A stretch of DNA of 64,000 nt, from contig NZ_CM001857.1 in NCBI RefSeq assembly GCF_000400505.1, positions 531,032-595,031 of the forward strand, read 5' to 3'. The notes under the pieces were generated by a model. It did no database searches. It saw only the letters and a program-made list of their open reading frames with translations, and was not told the DNA's origin. Positions 26,771 to 36,052 of the stretch are shown here, piece after piece. Position numbers and translations under genes: made by a program. Each line of letters opens with the position of its first letter. Position 1 is the stretch's first letter. Source of the stretch: Musicola paradisiaca NCPPB 2511 (GTDB lineage: Bacteria > Pseudomonadota > Gammaproteobacteria > Enterobacterales > Enterobacteriaceae).

Positions 26771-28258
26771 ATGACCATGAATCTGATGACGGAGTCGTTT
26801 CCGCTGGGAGAGATTGCCAGCCACTTATCGCGTCAGCATCCGTCGCTGTTTTCCACCGTGGTGGAGCAGTCCTCCGTGGCGATCTCGCTGACCGATCCCC
26901 AGGCGCGCATCGTTTATACCAATCCGGCGTTCTGCCGCCTGACCGGGTATAACCTGCCGCAGCTGCTGGGGCAGAATCACCGTATCCTCGCCAGCCAGCA
27001 GACGCCGGTCGAGGTCTATCAGGAGATGTGGCAGATGCTGCTGTCGGGGCGAGCCTGGCGCGGGCAGCTGATCAACCGCCGTCGCGACGGCAGCCTTTAT
27101 TTGGCGGAGATCGACATTACGCCGATCGTCAATTCCCACGGCGAGCTGGAGCACTATCTGGCGATGCACAAGGACATCAGCGCCAGCTATGCGCTGGAGC
27201 AGCGGTTGCGTAATCACATGACGCTGATCACCGCGGTGCTCAACAATATTCCGGCGGCGGTGGTGGTGGTGGACGGCAAGGACAAGGTGATCATGGATAA
27301 CCTGGCCTACAAAACCCTGTGCGCGGACTGCGGCGGCAAGGAACTGCTGGCGGTGCTGGATTACCCGAATAATAAGGCGCAGTTGCAAGGTGGCCTGCCG
27401 ATGCCGGTGATGATGCGCGGCGCGGTGCGCTGGTTAACGCTGGGGTACTGGGCGCTGCCCGGCGTCAGCGAAGAGGCCAGCCGCTATTTCACCGACGCCG
27501 CGCTGCCGCGCACGCTGATCGTCATTACCGATTGCACGGAGCTACAGCAACAACAGCAGCAGGGGCGGCTCGACCGCCTCAAGCAGCAGATGACCAACGG
27601 CAAACTGCTGGCGGCGATCCGCGAATCGCTGGATGCGGCGCTGATCCAGCTTAACTGCCCGCTCAATATGCTGGCGGCGGCGCGGCGGCTGAACGGCGAG
27701 GATCGCAGCAATGTGGCGCTGGAGTCCGCCTGGCGGGAAGGCGAGGAGGCGGTGGCGCGCCTGCAGGCGTGCCGGCCGTCGCTGGAATTCGAAGCCGCCG
27801 GGTATTGGCCGATGCAGGCGCTGTTGGACGATTTGTCGGCGTTGTACCACACCCGCCTGACGACGAACGACCGTCTGTGTTGCGAAATGGCCGAGCCGGA
27901 GCTGATGGGCTTCGGGCAGCGCACGCAGGTGCTGGCTTGCCTGAGTTTGTGGCTGGATCGCACGCTGTCGCTGGCGGCGGAGATTCAGCCTTTTCATCTG
28001 GATATTCAGCTTTACGTCCGGGAAGAGAACGACTGGCTGATGCTCTATCTGGAAGATAACGTTCCCCTGGCGCAGGTGCGTTACGTTGCGCCTCCTTCGG
28101 CGCTTCATACGCCGGGCAAGGGGATGGAGCTGCGTCTGATCCAGACGCTGGTTGCCCATCATCAAGGGGCGATCGATTTGACCTCCCGCCCAGGCGGCGG
28201 TACCTGTCTGACCCTGCGTTTCCCTCTCTTTTTATCACTGACAGGAGGCTCAAAATGA
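26771..28258 (+). CDS. nifL: NifA-inhibiting redox sensor NifL
   Basis: A flavoprotein anti-activator. It binds and inhibits NifA when oxygen or fixed nitrogen is present. 495 residues: PAS1, which holds FAD (about 25-140, with SVAISLTDPQARIVYTNPAF), PAS2 (about 150-260), a helical region that resembles a histidine kinase H domain (QQGRLDRLKQQMTNGKLLAA), and a C-terminal GHKL nucleotide-binding domain ending in PGKGMELRLIQTLV. GGGGAG precedes the first ATG. Its stop overlaps the nifA start. Confidence 0.97.
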   Translation: MTMNLMTESFPLGEIASHLSRQHPSLFSTVVEQSSVAISLTDPQARIVYTNPAFCRLTGYNLPQLLGQNHRILASQQTPVEVYQEMWQMLLSGRAWRGQLINRRRDGSLYLAEIDITPIVNSHGELEHYLAMHKDISASYALEQRLRNHMTLITAVLNNIPAAVVVVDGKDKVIMDNLAYKTLCADCGGKELLAVLDYPNNKAQLQGGLPMPVMMRGAVRWLTLGYWALPGVSEEASRYFTDAALPRTLIVITDCTELQQQQQQGRLDRLKQQMTNGKLLAAIRESLDAALIQLNCPLNMLAAARRLNGEDRSNVALESAWREGEEAVARLQACRPSLEFEAAGYWPMQALLDDLSALYHTRLTTNDRLCCEMAEPELMGFGQRTQVLACLSLWLDRTLSLAAEIQPFHLDIQLYVREENDWLMLYLEDNVPLAQVRYVAPPSALHTPGKGMELRLIQTLVAHHQGAIDLTSRPGGGTCLTLRFPLFLSLTGGSK

Positions 28259-29829
28259 CCCATTTACCCGAGGCGGGCAAAGTCGTATGGCGTTTTGATT
28301 TGTCTCAGCAATTTACCGCAGTGCAGCGTATCAGCGCGGCCCTGGGCCGCTCGACGGAGGTGCGTCAGGCGTTGCAGGCGGTATTGCGGGTCTTGCATGA
28401 CGACGCCTTTATGCAGCACGGCATGATTTGCCTGTACGACAAACAGCGCGGCGCGCTGACCGTGGAGGCGCTGCATACGGAAGACGAACAGGCGACCGCC
28501 AGCGGCAGCCAGATTCGTTATCGCCCGGGAGAAGGGCTGGTGGGTACGGTGATGGCGCAGTGCCAGCCGCTGGTGTTGCCGCGGGTGGCGGACGATCAAC
28601 GTTTTCTCGATCGCCTTGGCCTGTATGACTACAACCTGCCGTTTATCGCCGTGCCGCTGATGGGGTTGGATCCTCATCCGATCGGCGTGCTGGCGGCGCA
28701 GCCGATGGCGCGCTACGAAGAGCGTCTGCCGTCGTGCACCCGTTTTCTGGAAACCGTCGCCAATCTGGTGGCGCAAACGGTACGGCTGATGCAGCCGATC
28801 AGGCGCGAGGCGGACACGCCGGTACCGGCGGCGCGCCCTGTCGCCTGCAAAATGCCGCGGCCGTTCGGCTTCGAAAATATGGTGGGTAAGAGCCCGGCGA
28901 TGCGCCAGACCATGGAGATTATCCGCCAGGTCTCGCGCTGGGATACCACCGTGCTGGTGCGTGGAGAAAGCGGTACCGGTAAGGAACTGGTGGCCAACGC
29001 TATCCATTACAACTCACCGCGCACCGACGCGCCGTTCGTGAAATTCAATTGCGCCGCCCTGCCGGATAACCTGCTGGAAAGCGAACTGTTCGGGCATGAG
29101 AAGGGCGCGTTCACCGGTGCGGTGCGCCAGCGTAAAGGGCGTTTCGAACTGGCGGACGGCGGCACGCTGTTTCTGGATGAGATCGGCGAAAGCAGCGCGT
29201 CGTTTCAGGCTAAATTGTTGCGGATTTTGCAGGAAGGCGAGATGGAACGGGTGGGCGGCGACGAAACCATCCGGGTGGATGTGCGCATTGTGGCCGCCAC
29301 CAACCGTAATCTGGAAGAGGAAGTGCGGGCCGGTCATTTCCGGGAAGACCTGTATTACCGTCTGAACGTGATGCCGGTATCGCTGCCGCCGTTGCGGGAG
29401 CGTCAGGAGGATATCGCCGAACTGGCGCATTTTCTGGTGCGCAAGATTGCCCTGCATCAGGGGCGGCAGCTGCGCATCAGCGACGGCGCGATCCGTATGC
29501 TGATGAGCTACAACTGGCCGGGCAACGTGCGGGAACTGGAGAACTGCCTGGAGCGTTCGGCGGTGATGTCGGAAAGTGGGTTGATCGATCGCGACGTTAT
29601 TCTGTTCAACCACCATGAAACGACGCCGAAGATCAGCAAAAGTGTTGTGCCGACGCCGTCTCAGGAAGAGGGCTGGCTCGATCAGAATCTGGATGAGCGC
29701 CAGCGGCTGATCGCCGCGCTGGAGAAAACCGGCTGGGTGCAGGCCAAAGCGGCCCGCTTGCTGGGGATGACGCCGCGTCAGGTGGCCTATCGCATCCAGA
29801 TTATGGACATCAATGTGCACCGACTGTAG
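28255..29829 (+). CDS. nifA: nif-specific sigma-54 activator NifA
   Basis: Activator of all other nif operons. 524 residues: GAF domain (about 20-180), linker, AAA+ domain with Walker A GESGTGKE (237-244), the sigma-54-contacting GAFTGA (284-289) and Walker [11 protein letters not shown], and a C-terminal Fis-type helix-turn-helix ([20 protein letters not shown]). It lacks the Cys-rich interdomain linker of oxygen-sensitive alpha-proteobacterial NifA, consistent with oxygen control through NifL. ATGA overlap with nifL keeps the two in balance. Confidence 0.98.
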   Translation: MTHLPEAGKVVWRFDLSQQFTAVQRISAALGRSTEVRQALQAVLRVLHDDAFMQHGMICLYDKQRGALTVEALHTEDEQATASGSQIRYRPGEGLVGTVMAQCQPLVLPRVADDQRFLDRLGLYDYNLPFIAVPLMGLDPHPIGVLAAQPMARYEERLPSCTRFLETVANLVAQTVRLMQPIRREADTPVPAARPVACKMPRPFGFENMVGKSPAMRQTMEIIRQVSRWDTTVLVRGESGTGKELVANAIHYNSPRTDAPFVKFNCAALPDNLLESELFGHEKGAFTGAVRQRKGRFELADGGTLFLDEIGESSASFQAKLLRILQEGEMERVGGDETIRVDVRIVAATNRNLEEEVRAGHFREDLYYRLNVMPVSLPPLRERQEDIAELAHFLVRKIALHQGRQLRISDGAIRMLMSYNWPGNVRELENCLERSAVMSESGLIDRDVILFNHHETTPKISKSVVPTPSQEEGWLDQNLDERQRLIAALEKTGWVQAKAARLLGMTPRQVAYRIQIMDINVHRL

Positions 29830-29835
29830 ACGGAC

Positions 29836-29857
29836 AAAGGCGGCGAGCGCCGCCTTT
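29836..29857 (+). terminator. hairpin after nifA
   Basis: A perfect 9-bp stem (AAAGGCGGC / GCCGCCTTT) with a 4-base loop lies 7 bases after the nifA stop. The T's form part of the stem and no long T-run follows. It probably ends the nifLA transcript. Confidence 0.65.
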
Positions 29858-29927
29858 GCCGGGTTTACGGCCTACGCGCTGTGAGCGTCGTTGCAGCCAT
29901 AAACGCGAGCAGCGTGATGGTCAGGAT

Positions 29928-29943
29928 TGTGATATATGACACA
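29928..29943 (+). promoter_or_regulatory. NifA upstream activator site for nifB
   Basis: A perfect TGT-N10-ACA (TGT GATATATGAC ACA) centred about 124 bases before the predicted nifB transcription start. Confidence 0.82.
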
Positions 29944-30032
29944 TTGTCGCGCCAATGCCGCAATGCTGACAAAAACCCCAACGGTATTTATTCCTATCTT
30001 TCTGTTTTTTATAAATTAAATTTTATCGTCCA

Positions 30033-30048
30033 ACGGTATGGGGTTTGC
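30033..30048 (+). promoter_or_regulatory. sigma-54 promoter of nifBQ
   Basis: ACGGTATGGGGTTTGC has GG and GC 10 bases apart, followed by AC. The stretch between it and the NifA site is AT-rich, which would favour bending. Transcription would start near 30059, 29 bases before nifB. Confidence 0.8.
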
Positions 30049-30087
30049 ACCTGATGAAGTATGACTCCGTAACCGTAGGCGATAATC

Positions 30088-31494
30088 ATGACATCCTGCT
30101 CTTCCGCCGGAGGCGCTGCGCGCTGCCGGGCCACCCATACCGAACAGTTCACGTCGCTGCAGGCCAGCAAAGTGGCGCATCACCCGTGCTATTCCGCCAG
30201 CGGCCATCATCATTATGCCCGTATGCATCTGGCGGTGGCGCCGGCCTGCAACCTGCAATGTAACTACTGCAACCGTAAATATGACTGTAGCAACGAGTCG
30301 CGCCCCGGCGTGGTGTCGGAGCTGTTGATGCCGGAACAGGCGGCGGCCAAAGCCCGTCAGGTGGCGGCGGCGATCCCGCAGTTGTCGGTGGTGGGTATCG
30401 CCGGCCCCGGCGATCCGCTGGCGAACATGGGACGCACGTTTAACACACTGGAACTGCTGCGCAACCAATTGCCGGATCTGAAATTATGTTTATCGACTAA
30501 CGGTCTGATGCTACCGGATGCGGTGGATCGGCTGCTGGATGTCGGCGTGGATCACGTTACGGTGACGCTCAATACGCTCGATCCTGACGAAGCGGCGCGG
30601 ATCTATGCCTGGCTGTGGCTGGACGGTGAACGTTACACCGGCCGCGAGGCGGGAGAGATGCTGCTGGCACGGCAACAGGAAGGGATCCGGCGCCTGACGG
30701 AGAAGGGCGTGCTGGTGAAGATCAACTCCGTGTTGATCCCCGGCATCAACGATCGTTCCCTGCTGCAGGTGAGTGAGAAAGCGCGGGAGTGGGGCGCCTT
30801 TTTGCACAACATCATGCCGCTGATCGCCCGGCCGGAACATGGCACGGTGTTTGGCCTGAACGGGCAGCCTGAGCCGGATGCGGATTTTCTGGCGGAGGTG
30901 CGCGGCCGCTGCGCGGTGGCGATGCCGCAGATGTCCCACTGCCAGCAGTGCCGGGCGGATGCCATCGGCATGCTGGGCGAAGATCGCAGCCAGCAGTTCC
31001 CGCTGTCGGCATTGCCCGCACAACCCCAGCCTTATCTGCCGTTGTTGCATCAACGCGCCCGGCTGCACGCCAGCATCGCCTCGCGCGGTGAATCCGATGA
31101 GCCGCAAGCCTGTCTGGTGGCGGTGGCGTCATCGCGCGGCGATGTGATTGATTGTCACTTCGGCCATGTCGAACGCTTTCAGATCTACAGCCTGTCAGCG
31201 GCGGGGGTGGTGCTGGTGAATGAACGTTTTACGCCGAAATACTGCCACGGCAGCGATGACTGCGCGCCCGCCGACGGCGACGATCGCATGGCGGAGATGC
31301 TGGCATTGCTGTCGGACGTGAAAGCGGTGTTCTGCGCCCGTATCGGCTACGCGCCCTGGCAAAAGCTGGAACAGCATGGCATTCAACCCTGTGTCGAAGG
31401 CGCGTGGCAAAGCGTGCACGATGTGCTGTCCCGCTGGTGGCAACAGCATCGGCAGCAGATGGCGTCAGACGACCGGGAAAAAGGGGTGGCCTGA
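30088..31494 (+). CDS. nifB: FeMo-co biosynthesis radical SAM protein NifB
   Basis: Makes NifB-co (the 8Fe-9S-C core) by SAM-dependent carbon insertion. 468 residues: a radical SAM domain with Cys54, Cys58 and Cys61 (CNLQCNYC) plus further conserved Cys in KYDC, GIAGPGDPLAN for SAM binding, CQQCRADAIGMLGED for accessory clusters, and a fused C-terminal NifX-like domain (from about residue 340, VASSRGDVIDCHFGHVERF). The start matches the enterobacterial MTSCSS form. Confidence 0.98.
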   Translation: MTSCSSAGGAARCRATHTEQFTSLQASKVAHHPCYSASGHHHYARMHLAVAPACNLQCNYCNRKYDCSNESRPGVVSELLMPEQAAAKARQVAAAIPQLSVVGIAGPGDPLANMGRTFNTLELLRNQLPDLKLCLSTNGLMLPDAVDRLLDVGVDHVTVTLNTLDPDEAARIYAWLWLDGERYTGREAGEMLLARQQEGIRRLTEKGVLVKINSVLIPGINDRSLLQVSEKAREWGAFLHNIMPLIARPEHGTVFGLNGQPEPDADFLAEVRGRCAVAMPQMSHCQQCRADAIGMLGEDRSQQFPLSALPAQPQPYLPLLHQRARLHASIASRGESDEPQACLVAVASSRGDVIDCHFGHVERFQIYSLSAAGVVLVNERFTPKYCHGSDDCAPADGDDRMAEMLALLSDVKAVFCARIGYAPWQKLEQHGIQPCVEGAWQSVHDVLSRWWQQHRQQMASDDREKGVA

Positions 31495-32006
31495 TGGGAG
31501 AAACGGAGCGGTGGCTGCGGCGCCTGCTAACGTTGCATGAGGCCGGCGCGGCCTGCTTTCCGCGGCAGATGGGGCTGGCGACGTCGGACTGGCGGGATTT
31601 GCTGTGGCGGCTCGACTGGCCGCCGCCGGCCGACGCGGTACGGGATCAGCGGCAAATGCTGATGAGCGAATTGCAGGCAGGCCGACAGGAGGAGCGGGAA
31701 CAATTGGCGGGCTGGCTGCTCCAGCATATGGCGGCCAGCGCCGCGCCGATGCACCTGATCATCGCCAGCGCCTCGTTGGGGTTTAACCACCTGTGGCAGG
31801 ATTTGGGGCTGGATTCCCGGGCGGAGCTGCGGGATCTGATGACCGACTGTTTTCCGGCGCTGGTGGCGATGAATAGCCAGAATATGCGCTGGAAAAAGTT
31901 CTTCTACCGTCAGCGCTGCCTGCATACCGACGGCGAGCTGGTATGCCGTTCCCCCAGTTGCGACGATTGTTGCGAGTGGTCGCATTGCTTTGCCCCGGAG
32001 GTGTGA
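31494..32006 (+). CDS. nifQ: molybdenum donor protein NifQ
   Basis: An Fe-S protein that delivers Mo for FeMo-co. 170 residues with the C-terminal Cys cluster CRSPSCDDCCEWSHC (Cx4CxxCx5C type) that holds the Mo-Fe-S cluster. The ATG overlaps the nifB TGA by one base, and AAGGGG lies upstream. Last gene of the nif cluster. Confidence 0.96.
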   Translation: MGETERWLRRLLTLHEAGAACFPRQMGLATSDWRDLLWRLDWPPPADAVRDQRQMLMSELQAGRQEEREQLAGWLLQHMAASAAPMHLIIASASLGFNHLWQDLGLDSRAELRDLMTDCFPALVAMNSQNMRWKKFFYRQRCLHTDGELVCRSPSCDDCCEWSHCFAPEV

Positions 32007-32059
32007 CGGCGCTGCGCCCACACATGACGGGTTGTCGGGGCCGGGGTGCAATATCCCTG

Positions 32060-32956
32060 TTAGCGGCAATACTGGCGGAACAGACGCGCCAGTTGCTCAC
32101 CCATCGGCGATAGCATGGTGCCCTTGCGTTGTATGAGATAGAACGATGCCTTGGGCAATTGCTGCTCCAGTTCTATTTCCACCAGATGTGAGCCCAGTAC
32201 GGACGCATTGAGTACATCGCGGGAGAGTGCGCAGAGAAAATCCGTTTTTATCACCAGGCTGATGCATGACGTCAGGGTTTCGCAGGTCACGCTGACCTGG
32301 GGGGCGTGCGGCATGGTCGCGAAGATATCGTACAGGTATTTGTAGTAACTGCTACGCGGGGTGGGCATGGTCCACTCACAGTCGATAAGGTCTTCCAGCG
32401 TGCGGGCGTGGCGCATCGGATGGTCGCGGCGCGCCACCACGCAATACTCCTTTTCCATCAGTTTTTCGTATAACAATTCGTTATCAAAGGATGAGCCGGT
32501 GTAGGTGTTAATGGTGAAGTCCAATTCCCCTTGTCTCAACTCATGGATCATCGCCACCAGCTGGCCTTCGGTGATACGCAGTTTCACCTGGGGATACAGA
32601 CGGTGGAAACGGGTGACGATCTCCGGCATCACGGTGTGGGCGATACTGGCGCCGATGCCGATGTTGACCCGGCCGCTGGCCTGCCCCAGCCGTTGCTGGA
32701 TGTCCTCCTGGGCGACGCGCAATTCTTCCAGAATCAGGCTGGCGTGACGGAAATAGGCCTCGCCGCAATCGGTCAGCACGACCCCATGGCTGTGGCGTAG
32801 AAACAGTCGTGCGCCCAGGCAGGCTTCCAGCTCCTTAATCGACTTGGTCAGCGCCGGCTGGGAGACATTCAGCGTGCGCGAAGCCGCACGGATGCTGCCG
32901 TGTCGCGCCACCGCCACAAAGGACTGTAACTGGTGCAGTTTGATGTTCGAAGCCAC
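32060..32956 (-). CDS. abgR: LysR-type regulator AbgR
   Basis: 298 residues. An N-terminal winged helix-turn-helix (GSIRAASRTLNVSQPALTKS, about 20-39) is followed by a LysR substrate-binding domain. The sequence resembles E. coli AbgR throughout (KSIKELE, EELRVAQEDIQQR, TPRSSYYKYL). It should control the divergent abgABT operon. The start codon is GTG (plus-strand CAC at 32954-32956) with AGGAGG upstream. Confidence 0.9.
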   Translation of the reverse strand: MASNIKLHQLQSFVAVARHGSIRAASRTLNVSQPALTKSIKELEACLGARLFLRHSHGVVLTDCGEAYFRHASLILEELRVAQEDIQQRLGQASGRVNIGIGASIAHTVMPEIVTRFHRLYPQVKLRITEGQLVAMIHELRQGELDFTINTYTGSSFDNELLYEKLMEKEYCVVARRDHPMRHARTLEDLIDCEWTMPTPRSSYYKYLYDIFATMPHAPQVSVTCETLTSCISLVIKTDFLCALSRDVLNASVLGSHLVEIELEQQLPKASFYLIQRKGTMLSPMGEQLARLFRQYCR

Positions 32957-32966
32957 CTCTCCTCCT

Positions 32967-32983
32967 GATAACCATGAGTTATC
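32967..32983. promoter_or_regulatory. possible AbgR operator
   Basis: A perfect inverted repeat GATAAC-CATGA-GTTATC, consistent with a LysR-type T-N11-A box, lies just upstream of the abgR ribosome-binding site in the abgR-abgA intergenic region. Binding by AbgR is inferred from position only. Confidence 0.45.
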
Positions 32984-33129
32984 AAACCAAAGTTCCTGGC
33001 ATCTTATCTACCCTGGTGGGTTTGTGTACATTTTTTTAAATCATGACCTCCGCCGTGAGGCGGGATGTCGCTTTACGTCGCGGTTATCGCCTCTGTCGTC
33101 AACCGCGCAATCACGCCAGAGAGAGTCCT

Positions 33130-34455
33130 ATGCATTCAGACGCCATTTATTCCGCACTGTCGCAACAGATTGAGCCGCTTATTCCCGAACTCACCGCATT
33201 TCGCCGTGATTTGCATAAATTCGCTGAATCCGGCTGGCTTGAGTTCCGCACCTCCACGCTGGTGGCGGAGCGGCTGCATCGCCTGGGGTATGACCTCAAG
33301 CTTGGGCGCGAGGTGATCGCGACGGACGCCCGTATGGGGCTGCCGTCGGAAGCGGTATTGAAAGCGCAGGAACAGCGGGCGCTGGAGCAGGGTGCGCTGC
33401 CGCAGTGGCTGCCCTATTTTTCCGGCGGTTTTACCGGCATCGTGGCGACGCTGGCAACCGGACGTCCGGGGCCGGTGTTGGGCTATCGCGTCGACATGGA
33501 CGCGCTCGATCTCAACGAGCAGTTGGATAGTGAGCACCGCCCATTCCGCGACGGCTTTGCGTCCTGCAATGCCGGCATGATGCACGCCTGCGGCCACGAC
33601 GGCCATACCACTATCGGGTTGGGGTTGGCGGCAGTGCTGATGGCGATGCGCGAGCAGTTGTGCGGCACCATCAAGATTCTGTTCCAGCCGGCTGAAGAGG
33701 GCACCCGCGGCGGCAAATCCATGGCCGAAGCCGGGGTGGTCGACGACGTGGATTACTTTACCGCCATCCATATCGGCACCGGTATTCCGGCCGGCCAACT
33801 GGTGTGCGGCAATGATACGTTTATGGCGACCACCAAAATCGATGTCACCTATCGCGGAGTCGCCTCTCATGCAGGTGGGCGACCGGAAGAGGGGCGCAAT
33901 GCGCTGCTGGCGGCGGCGCAGGCGACGCTGGGGTTACATGCGATCCCTCGCCATAGCGGCGGCAGCTCCCGCATCAACGTGGGTGTGTTGCAGGCGGGTA
34001 CCGGGCGTAATGTGGTGCCGTCGAACGCCATGATGAAGGTGGAAACCCGCGGTTCGACTAACGAAGTCAATGAGTTCATCTACCAGCAGGCGTTACAGGT
34101 GATTAACGGCGCGGCGGCGATGCACGGGGTGTCGGTGGATATCAAGCTGATGGGCGCCGCCCAGTCCAGCCAACCCAGCCCGGAATGGGTGGCGTTCATC
34201 CACCGCCAGGCGGAGCAGGTGCCGGAGCTGAACAGTATTATCGATCGCAAAGACGGCGCGGCCGGCTCTGAAGACGCCACCTATCTGATGGAGCGCGTCA
34301 AGGCGCACGGCGGCCTGGCGTCTTACGCGATTTTTGGTACCGATTTGAGCGCCGGGCACCACAACGAGAAGTTCGATTTCAACGAGAGCGTGATCCCGGT
34401 GGCGGTGAAAACGCTGGCCCTGCTGGCGCTCAATATTCAACAGTATGGAGCCTGA
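33130..34455 (+). CDS. abgA: p-aminobenzoyl-glutamate hydrolase subunit A
   Basis: With AbgB it cleaves p-aminobenzoyl-glutamate, a folate breakdown product, into p-aminobenzoate and glutamate. 441-residue M20-family metallopeptidase with metal-site segments DMDALDL, MMHACGHDGHT and QPAEEGTRGGKSMAEAG, plus GHHNEKFDF near the end. ATG at 33130; an upstream in-frame extension lacks a good site. It has the AbgA-specific N-terminal ESGWLEFRT and REVIATDARMGLP segments. Confidence 0.93.
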   Translation: MHSDAIYSALSQQIEPLIPELTAFRRDLHKFAESGWLEFRTSTLVAERLHRLGYDLKLGREVIATDARMGLPSEAVLKAQEQRALEQGALPQWLPYFSGGFTGIVATLATGRPGPVLGYRVDMDALDLNEQLDSEHRPFRDGFASCNAGMMHACGHDGHTTIGLGLAAVLMAMREQLCGTIKILFQPAEEGTRGGKSMAEAGVVDDVDYFTAIHIGTGIPAGQLVCGNDTFMATTKIDVTYRGVASHAGGRPEEGRNALLAAAQATLGLHAIPRHSGGSSRINVGVLQAGTGRNVVPSNAMMKVETRGSTNEVNEFIYQQALQVINGAAAMHGVSVDIKLMGAAQSSQPSPEWVAFIHRQAEQVPELNSIIDRKDGAAGSEDATYLMERVKAHGGLASYAIFGTDLSAGHHNEKFDFNESVIPVAVKTLALLALNIQQYGA

Positions 34456-34457
34456 AC

Positions 34458-35909
34458 ATGACGCAGCCGATTGTCGATTTCGTCAATGACGCCGTGGACG
34501 GGGTTCAGCCGCTGCTGGCGGCGATTGCGGATGATATTTGGGATCATCCCGAGACCCGGTTTACCGAACACTATTCGGTGGAGCGGCTGGCGGGATGCCT
34601 GGCAGCGGAAGGGTTCGACGTACAACGCGGTATTGCCGGTATGGAAACCGCGTTTGTCGCCAGCTTTGGTGCCGGTAAGCCGGTCATCGCGTTGTTAGGT
34701 GAGTTCGACGCGCTGGCGGGGTTGAGCCAGCAGGCCGGCTGCGCGGTGCAGGCGCCGACGCAGCCGGGCGGTCACGGTCACGGCTGCGGGCATAACCTGC
34801 TTGGCACTGCCGGGCTGGGCGGCGTATTGGCGGTGAAAGCCTGGCTGGAGCGGCACCCGCAGGCGGGCACCATCCGCTTTTACGGTTGCCCCGGCGAGGA
34901 GGGCGGTTCCGGTAAGACGTTTATGGCGCGCGAAGGGGTCTTCGATGATGTGGACGCCGCGCTGACCTGGCACCCGGAGACCTTCAGCGGCATGTTCTGT
35001 ACGCCGACGCTGGCCAACATTCAGGCGGCGTTTCGCTTTAAAGGCGTGGCGGCGCACGCTGCGGCTGCACCGCATTTGGGGCGCAGCGCGCTGGACGCGG
35101 TCACGCTGATGAACACCGGCGCCAACTTTTTACGTGAGCACATCATTCCTGAAGCCCGTTTACATTATGCCGTCACCGATACCGGCGGCCATTCGCCCAA
35201 CGTGGTGCAGGCCGATGCCGAGGTGTTGTATCTGGTGCGTGCGCCGCAAGTGGATCAAGCGCAATCGATTTATGAACGGGTGGTGAGGATCGCCCAGGGC
35301 GCCGCGCTGATGACGGATACCCAACTGACGGTACGTTTTGAGAAAGCCTGTTCTAACTATGTGCCCAACCTGACGTTGGAGCGGGCGATGTATGGCTATG
35401 TGCAGGCGTTTGGCGTGCCGGCATACAGCGAGCAGGAACAGGCGTTCGCCCAAGAGATTTACCGCACGCTGAGCGCCGAAGATATCGCCAGCAATATGGC
35501 GAGCATCGAGCGTATCGGCGGCGCGGCCGGGAAAGCGTTCAGTCAGTCGCTGGCTGGTAAAGCGCTGATTGACGCCGTAGCGCCTTACGCGCCGACCAGC
35601 GCCATTCTGCCCGGCTCTACCGATGTGGGCGACGTAAGCTGGCGGGTGCCGACCGCCCAGTGTTTCAGCCCATGCTATGCGCTGGGGACGCCGTTGCATA
35701 CCTGGCAGGCGGTGTCGCAGGGCCGGACATCGTTGGCGCATAAAGGGATGGCGCTGGCGGCCAGGGTGATGTCGGCGACGGCATTGGCGCTGTTCACCGA
35801 TGACGCGCTGCTGGAGGCCTGTCGTCAGGAATGGCGGGCGCAGCGGCAGGCGGTGCCCTATCGCTGTCCTATCCCGGATGGCGTGGCGCCATCTCCGTTG
35901 AAAGGGTGA
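34458..35909 (+). CDS. abgB: p-aminobenzoyl-glutamate hydrolase subunit B
   Basis: 483-residue M20-family partner of AbgA, with the AbgB form of the metal site (GEFDALAGLSQQ, GHGHGCGHNLLG, CPGEEGGSGKTFMA) and HSPNVVQADAEVLYLVRAP. It starts 2 bases after the abgA stop, so the two are translated together. Cytoplasmic. Confidence 0.93.
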   Translation: MTQPIVDFVNDAVDGVQPLLAAIADDIWDHPETRFTEHYSVERLAGCLAAEGFDVQRGIAGMETAFVASFGAGKPVIALLGEFDALAGLSQQAGCAVQAPTQPGGHGHGCGHNLLGTAGLGGVLAVKAWLERHPQAGTIRFYGCPGEEGGSGKTFMAREGVFDDVDAALTWHPETFSGMFCTPTLANIQAAFRFKGVAAHAAAAPHLGRSALDAVTLMNTGANFLREHIIPEARLHYAVTDTGGHSPNVVQADAEVLYLVRAPQVDQAQSIYERVVRIAQGAALMTDTQLTVRFEKACSNYVPNLTLERAMYGYVQAFGVPAYSEQEQAFAQEIYRTLSAEDIASNMASIERIGGAAGKAFSQSLAGKALIDAVAPYAPTSAILPGSTDVGDVSWRVPTAQCFSPCYALGTPLHTWQAVSQGRTSLAHKGMALAARVMSATALALFTDDALLEACRQEWRAQRQAVPYRCPIPDGVAPSPLKG

Positions 35910-36052
35910 GTTTTTCACCTGAACGGCAATCGTTTGCCTGTTGCGTTCGTTCCCGCGGCAGGCGACGGCATCAGGCGGGAGTCCGTCTGATAACGACATA
36001 AAAAATATACAAAAACAATCAATGAATACATTTCAGTACAGAGGGTAAATCA